Part shown: positions 32,308 to 33,390 of the stretch, piece after piece
Position numbering within the stretch: the first letter of the stretch is position 1
How the letters are laid out: the number at the start of each line of letters is the position of its first letter
Origin: Frigoribacterium sp. Leaf186
Lineage (GTDB): Bacteria; Actinomycetota; Actinomycetes; Actinomycetales; Microbacteriaceae
Direction of reading: 5' to 3'
Length of the DNA stretch: 33,390 bases
NCBI RefSeq assembly: GCF_001423905.1
Contig: NZ_LMPQ01000011.1
Span: 48,455-81,844 of the forward strand
Translations under genes and position numbers: made by a program
Notes under the pieces: generated by a model
The model's input: only the letters and a program-made list of their open reading frames with translations
Databases searched by the model: none
Told to the model about the DNA's origin: nothing

Positions 32308-33312
32308 ATGACTCGCATCACCACCCCCTTCAGCGCCGCCACCACCGCGAACGAGGTCGTCGACGGCCTCGACCTGACCGGCAAGCGCATCGTCGTGACC
32401 GGCGGCGCGTCCGGCATCGGCATCGAGACCGCCCGGTCGCTCGTCGCCGCCGGGGCCGACGTGACCCTCGCCGTCCGCCGCCCCGAGCAGGGCGAGCAGG
32501 CCGTCGCCGACATCCGCGCCAGCACGGGCGCCGGCGGCGACGCCGGTGGCGACGCGGGCGCCGGCTCCGGCCCCGGCCCCGGTACGGTCCGCGCCGCGAT
32601 CCTCGACCTCGAGAAGCGCGACACCCTCCAGGCCTTCGCCGACGCGTGGCAGGGCCCGCTCGACGTGCTGATCGACAACGCCGGCGTCATGGCCACACCC
32701 GAGACCCGCACCCCCGAGGGCTGGGAGCTCCAGTTCAGCAACAACCACCTCGGCCACTTCGCGTTGGCGAACGCGCTGCGCGACGCCCTGGTCGCCGGTG
32801 CGCAGGCCTCGGGCACGCCCTCTCGCCTGGTGTCGCTCAGCTCGACGGGCCACCACCGTTCGCCGGTCGTGTTCGACGACGTCATGTTCGAGCGTCGTGA
32901 GTACGACCCGTGGGCGGCCTACGGCCAGTCGAAGACGGCCAACTCGCTGTTCGCCGTCGGCGTGACGCAGCGCTGGGCCGACGACGGCGTGCTGGCGAAC
33001 GCCGTGCACCCGGGCGGCATCATCACACCCCTGCAGCGCCACCTGCCGAAGCAGGAGATGCTCGACCGCGGCTGGATCGACGAGGAGGGCACCCCCAACC
33101 CGGCCTTCAAGTCCACCCAGCAGGGCGCTGCGACGTCGGTCTTCGTGGCCGTGCACCCGCTCGTCGAGGGCGTGGGCGCCCGCTACTTCGAGGACGTCGC
33201 CGAGGCCGAGCCGTTCCGCGACGACGCCCCCGGCCGCGGCGTCAAGGACTACGCCCTCGACCCCGAGCAGTCCGACCGCCTCTGGACCCTCAGCGAGCAG
33301 CTGCTCGCCTGA
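32308..33312 (+). CDS. SDR family NAD(P)-dependent oxidoreductase
   Basis: A 334-residue short-chain dehydrogenase of the retinol dehydrogenase/WW-domain oxidoreductase-like type. Cofactor loop TGGASGIG (31-38), RRPEQGEQ after the second strand (NADP preference likely), DNAGVMATP (the NNAG-like motif), SSTGHH for the catalytic serine region, and YGQSK (Y205, K209). The long insertion between strands 3 and 4 (about 72-94) is a Gly/Ala/Asp/Pro repeat encoded by GC-rich slippage-prone DNA. A 90-residue C-terminal extension ends in YFEDVAEAEP and VKDYALDPEQSDRLWTLSE, as in other actinobacterial members. The substrate is unknown. The start is fixed by the leaderless box. Confidence 0.9.
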   Translation: MTRITTPFSAATTANEVVDGLDLTGKRIVVTGGASGIGIETARSLVAAGADVTLAVRRPEQGEQAVADIRASTGAGGDAGGDAGAGSGPGPGTVRAAILDLEKRDTLQAFADAWQGPLDVLIDNAGVMATPETRTPEGWELQFSNNHLGHFALANALRDALVAGAQASGTPSRLVSLSSTGHHRSPVVFDDVMFERREYDPWAAYGQSKTANSLFAVGVTQRWADDGVLANAVHPGGIITPLQRHLPKQEMLDRGWIDEEGTPNPAFKSTQQGAATSVFVAVHPLVEGVGARYFEDVAEAEPFRDDAPGRGVKDYALDPEQSDRLWTLSEQLLA

Positions 33313-33390
33313 CCCGCGGCACCACTGGCCGGCGACACCGCCGGGCCCCGGCATACGAGCCGAGAGCGCAGGAGGCGCGAGCCGGTCCTC

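Overview
High-GC DNA (roughly 70% or more G+C by eye) with dense, short-gapped genes, GTG and TTG starts, class E-type LAFTG wall-sorting signals, actinobacterial PrpD/PrpB and DUF6458 proteins, and many TANNNT boxes 5-7 nt before a start codon (leaderless mRNAs). This points to a chromosomal segment of an actinobacterium, most likely a Microbacteriaceae such as a Frigoribacterium or Curtobacterium relative. The genus is inference. There is no rRNA, tRNA, CRISPR array, prophage or insertion sequence that I can support.

Layout. 70-6211: catabolic cluster of an APC amino-acid permease, an acetamidase/formamidase, a lipoprotein on the opposite strand, then 2-methylcitrate dehydratase (prpD) and methylisocitrate lyase (prpB); methylcitrate synthase is not in the window. 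6436-7455: an orphan AbiEi-type HTH plus DUF559/Vsr-like nuclease protein, with a palindromic repeat on each side. 7586-8797: an M20 peptidase. 9005-13320: sbcD-sbcC, with a minisatellite-coded acidic insert in SbcD and 12-bp repeats in its leader. 13381-15689: an 83-bp triple repeat, a PHO-box-like site and a wall-anchored alkaline phosphatase. 15775-17479: small membrane or unknown proteins, a 38-aa membrane mini-ORF and a candidate antisense-strand small RNA. 17695-19412: aroE-aroD. 19627-22467: a GNAT acetyltransferase and a wall-anchored 5'-nucleotidase. 22646-25751: a CPBP protease and recQ. 25712-28256: a small membrane protein, a PlsC-type acyltransferase and a beta-hydroxyacid-dehydrogenase-like oxidoreductase. 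28330-31419: a TetR regulator divergent from an MFS pump and an old yellow enzyme, which looks like an electrophile/xenobiotic response unit. 31631-33312: a CDP-alcohol phosphatidyltransferase and an SDR.

Functional themes. Two wall-anchored phosphatases (alkaline phosphatase and 5'-nucleotidase) suggest surface phosphate scavenging, and the first carries a PhoP-like direct-repeat box. SbcCD and RecQ are separate DNA-repair units.

Most unusual non-coding content: (1) five copies of a 54-70 bp palindromic intergenic element with the consensus half-site CACCGCCGAGTGGACG; (2) about 30 copies of the 9-mer GGAGGCGCG, equally on both strands, in genes, spacers, a terminator stem and tandem arrays; (3) several different tandem repeats placed in promoter or leader DNA; (4) a 22-bp divergent tetR/MFS spacer whose two leaderless promoters share overlapping -10 boxes.
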